Shown here: piece after piece, positions 61,678 to 64,000 of the stretch
Numbering within the stretch: position 1 is the first letter of the stretch
Layout: every line of letters starts with the position of its first letter
NCBI RefSeq assembly: GCF_014192155.1
Contig: NZ_JACHXO010000004.1
Coordinates: 372,001-436,000 of the forward strand
Origin: Roseateles terrae
GTDB lineage: Bacteria; Pseudomonadota; Gammaproteobacteria; Burkholderiales; Burkholderiaceae_C
Length of the DNA stretch: 64,000 bases
Direction: 5' to 3'
Made by a program: the position numbers and the translations under genes
Notes under the pieces: generated by a model
Databases searched by the model: none
Seen by the model: only the letters and a program-made list of their open reading frames with translations
What the model was told of the DNA's origin: nothing

Positions 61678-63099
61678 ATGAACACGACTACCTCCACGGT
61701 CGAGAGCCGGCTGCATGCCGACACTTCGACGCTTGAATCCACCCTGGCCGCTTCCTCCCGTTCGCTCGTGGTGGGCAAACGCGGCTGGTGGGCCGGGCGG
61801 GACCTGACCGACTGGCTGTTTGCGGCCGTGGTGCTGCTGGGCGCGGCCTTCGCCTTCACCCGGTATCAGGGCTCGATGGATGTCTACGAAAAAGGCATCC
61901 TGCTCTGCGCCACCCCTGCCATGATCGCGCTGGGCTGGTTCTGGCGGCCGCTGCGGCTGCTCTGTGTGGTGGTGGGCGCCGTCAGCCTGCTGGCCATCCA
62001 GCTCTACCTGCGCCAGACCGACAACTTCGGCGCCGATCTGGCCGCGGCGGACAAGGTCTTCCTGCTCAAGTACATGTTCTCGAGCCAGAGCGCCATCTTG
62101 TGGATGAGCGTGCTGGTCTACATGAGCACGCTGTTCTACTGGCTCGGCTTCTTCAAGCGCGACGGCGCGCACAGTGCGGCGGAGGCCATCGGCAGCCGCC
62201 TGGCCTGGGGTGCCGTGGGCATGGCGCTGATCGGCACCATGGTGCGCTGGTTCGAGAGCCATCAGATCGGCCCGGACATCGGCCACATCCCGGTGAGCAA
62301 CCTCTACGAGGTGTTTGTGCTGTTCACCTGGCTGACCACGCTGATGTACCTCTACTACGAGCAGCGCTTCAAGACCCGGGCACTGGGCGCCTATGTGATG
62401 CTGGTGGTGAGTGCCTCGGTGAGTTTCCTGCTCTGGTACACCGTCGCCCGCGAGGCGCATGAGATCCAGCCGCTGGTGCCGGCGCTGCAGAGCTGGTGGA
62501 TGAAGATCCATGTGCCGGCCAACTTCATCGGTTATGGCAGCTTCTCGCTGGCGGCGATGGTGGCGCTGGCGACCCTGCTCAAGACCGCGCCGCCGCGCAG
62601 CCTGGCCATCGGACTGATCGGCGTGCCGGTGGGTCTGGTGCTGGTGCTGCTGGCCTTCCGCGCGGGCGCCACCCTGACACCGGAGACGGTGGCCGGCCTG
62701 GACGGCTGGGCCGGCAAGATGGCCGGCGTGGCGGTCTTCCTGGCCCTGTGCGTGGCACTGCGGGGCCCGCTCACCGCGCGGCTGCCGTCGCTGGAGTCGC
62801 TGGATGACCTGATGTACAAGGCCATCGCCCTGGGTTTTGCCTTCTTCACCGTCGCCACCATCCTGGGCGCCTTCTGGGCGGCGGAGGCCTGGGGCGGCTA
62901 CTGGAGCTGGGATCCGAAGGAAACCTGGGCACTGATCGTCTGGCTGAACTATGCGGCCTGGCTGCACATGCGCCTGATGAAGGGCCTGCGCGGGGTCGTC
63001 TCCGCCTGGTGGGCGCTGATTGGCCTGCTGGTCACCACCTTCGCTTTCCTCGGCGTCAACATGTTCCTCTCCGGCCTGCATTCCTACGGAACGTTGTGA
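61678..63099 (+). CDS. ccsB: Cytochrome c biogenesis protein CcsB (CcsA/ResC type)
   Basis: A 473-residue haem-handling membrane protein with about eight helices. The tryptophan-rich WWD motif AAEAWGGYWSWDPKETWALI is intact, with conserved His residues in flanking segments (WWMKIHVPANFIGYGSF; YAAWLHMRLMKGLRG). It exports haem and forms the synthetase with ResB. ATG 61678 begins two bases after the ResB stop, so the two are co-transcribed and probably translated together. Gene naming (CcsA versus CcsB) differs between databases. Confidence 0.94.
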   Translation: MNTTTSTVESRLHADTSTLESTLAASSRSLVVGKRGWWAGRDLTDWLFAAVVLLGAAFAFTRYQGSMDVYEKGILLCATPAMIALGWFWRPLRLLCVVVGAVSLLAIQLYLRQTDNFGADLAAADKVFLLKYMFSSQSAILWMSVLVYMSTLFYWLGFFKRDGAHSAAEAIGSRLAWGAVGMALIGTMVRWFESHQIGPDIGHIPVSNLYEVFVLFTWLTTLMYLYYEQRFKTRALGAYVMLVVSASVSFLLWYTVAREAHEIQPLVPALQSWWMKIHVPANFIGYGSFSLAAMVALATLLKTAPPRSLAIGLIGVPVGLVLVLLAFRAGATLTPETVAGLDGWAGKMAGVAVFLALCVALRGPLTARLPSLESLDDLMYKAIALGFAFFTVATILGAFWAAEAWGGYWSWDPKETWALIVWLNYAAWLHMRLMKGLRGVVSAWWALIGLLVTTFAFLGVNMFLSGLHSYGTL

Positions 63100-63202
63100 G
63101 GCCGAGGCAGGGGTCGGAATTAAGACTCCTTTCAGGCAACAAACCGAAAGATGACGTAAGGTCCACCCATCCGCCCGACCCGGGCGACTTCTGAGGCTGG
63201 CC

Positions 63203-64000
63203 ATGCATTTCCTGCGTCATCACCGTGGACATTACGGTGCCCCCATCGCATCGTCCGAGATCACGCCCCGCGACGTCTACGACAGTCGCCGCGACTGGCT
63301 CAAGTCGGCCGGTGCCCTCGGTCTGGCCGGCCTGGGTGCGGGCCTGGGCCTGGAAGCCGCCGCACAGACCACCGGTCCGGGCAAGCTGTCCAAACTGGCC
63401 GGCGCCCGCAGCAGCGTGGCCGGCGCGATGGCGATGGACAAGCTCACGAAGTACGAGGACGTCACGTCCTACAACAACTTCTACGAGTTCGGCACCGACA
63501 AGAGCGACCCGGCCCAGAATGCCCACACGCTCAAGACCCGGCCCTGGACGGTCGCCATTGAAGGCGAATGCGCCAAACCGGGCCGCTATGGCATTGAAGA
63601 CCTGCTCAAGCTGGCCCCGATGGAAGAACGCATCTATCGGCTGCGCTGTGTCGAGGGCTGGTCGATGGTCATCCCCTGGGAGGGCTACTCGCTGGCCGAG
63701 CTGCTGAAAAAGGCCGAACCCACCAGCAAGGCCAAGTATGTCGAGTTCACCACCCTGGCGGACAAGTCACAGATGCCTGGCGTGCGCTCCGGCGTGCTGG
63801 ACTGGCCCTACATCGAAGGTTTGCGCATCGATGAAGCGATGCACCCACTGACGCTGATGGCCTTTGGCCTCTACGGCGAGGTGCTGCCCAACCAGAATGG
63901 CGCACCGCTGCGGCTGGTCGTGCCCTGGAAGTACGGCTTCAAGTCGGCCAAGTCCATCGTCAAGATCCGCTTCACCGAGCAGCAGCCGGTGAGCAGCTGG
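63203..64000 (+). CDS. msrP: MsrP (YedY) methionine sulfoxide reductase catalytic subunit, 3' end outside window
   Basis: A partial gene, open to the last base. The 266 visible residues begin [20 protein letters not shown] and carry a Tat signal ([20 protein letters not shown]). The molybdopterin-binding region includes the Mo ligand Cys in [20 protein letters not shown], and [16 protein letters not shown] lies near the end. MsrP repairs oxidised methionines in periplasmic proteins with the haem partner MsrQ, likely encoded just beyond the window. ATG 63203 is 103 bases after the ccsB stop and preceded by GAGG. Confidence 0.94.
   Translation, partial: MHFLRHHRGHYGAPIASSEITPRDVYDSRRDWLKSAGALGLAGLGAGLGLEAAAQTTGPGKLSKLAGARSSVAGAMAMDKLTKYEDVTSYNNFYEFGTDKSDPAQNAHTLKTRPWTVAIEGECAKPGRYGIEDLLKLAPMEERIYRLRCVEGWSMVIPWEGYSLAELLKKAEPTSKAKYVEFTTLADKSQMPGVRSGVLDWPYIEGLRIDEAMHPLTLMAFGLYGEVLPNQNGAPLRLVVPWKYGFKSAKSIVKIRFTEQQPVSSW

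Overview
The window comes from a GC-rich betaproteobacterium, most likely a member of the Burkholderiales near Roseateles, Mitsuaria or Rubrivivax. This rests on gene content and style rather than a marker gene: very high GC at third codon positions, a ResB/CcsB cytochrome c maturation pair beside a cytochrome c4, MsrP, a CIRCE-controlled groESL, and no recognisable rRNA or tRNA. Genes are dense, and many neighbours overlap by 4 bases (ATGA).

Layout. 1-6.1 kb: a tightly overlapping SpoIIM / membrane protein / DUF4129 / DUF4350 / MoxR / DUF58 operon, with a DUF805 gene behind it. 6.6-12.1 kb: a TetR regulator with its own operator, a membrane metallophosphoesterase, and a three-gene glycolipid operon (GT2, ArnT-like transferase, ChbG/HpnK deacetylase) resembling the lipid A hexosamine systems Lgm and FlmF2/FlmK/NaxD. 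12.1-17.2 kb: a hybrid histidine kinase and the dbpA-rhlE-like helicase pair. 17.3-23.9 kb: two NAD(P)-binding-protein/LysR neighbour sets, a ClC transporter and a YihY/BrkB protein. 23.9-27.8 kb: small stress-type genes, a manganese catalase and a DUF421 protein. 28-33.4 kb: dabB-dabA (DAB inorganic carbon accumulation) with a divergent LysR regulator. 33.4-38.1 kb: a GFA-family enzyme, a decayed elongation factor G fragment, a chemotaxis receptor and unrecognised genes.

38.3-50.3 kb is the accessory centrepiece, all on the minus strand. Read in transcription order it is VgrG, a DUF2169 adaptor, a PAAR-like effector with a C-terminal putative nuclease, and then a long train of candidate immunity genes. 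The train contains two further decayed toxin copies, repeated immunity families (A, B, C, D), an internally deleted immunity copy and an IS3-family remnant. By eye, all four candidate immunity families share one recurring sequence module. This looks like a type VI secretion effector island that grew by repeated duplication of toxin-immunity units and is now partly eroding.

50.4-64 kb is core genome: groES-groEL with promoter, CIRCE and terminator; a DUF1631 protein; a patatin/beta-barrel (type Vd-like) protein; EngB with a large insertion; cytochrome c4; ResB and CcsB; and the start of msrP, cut by the window edge. Family assignments come from motifs read by eye, and no database search was possible.
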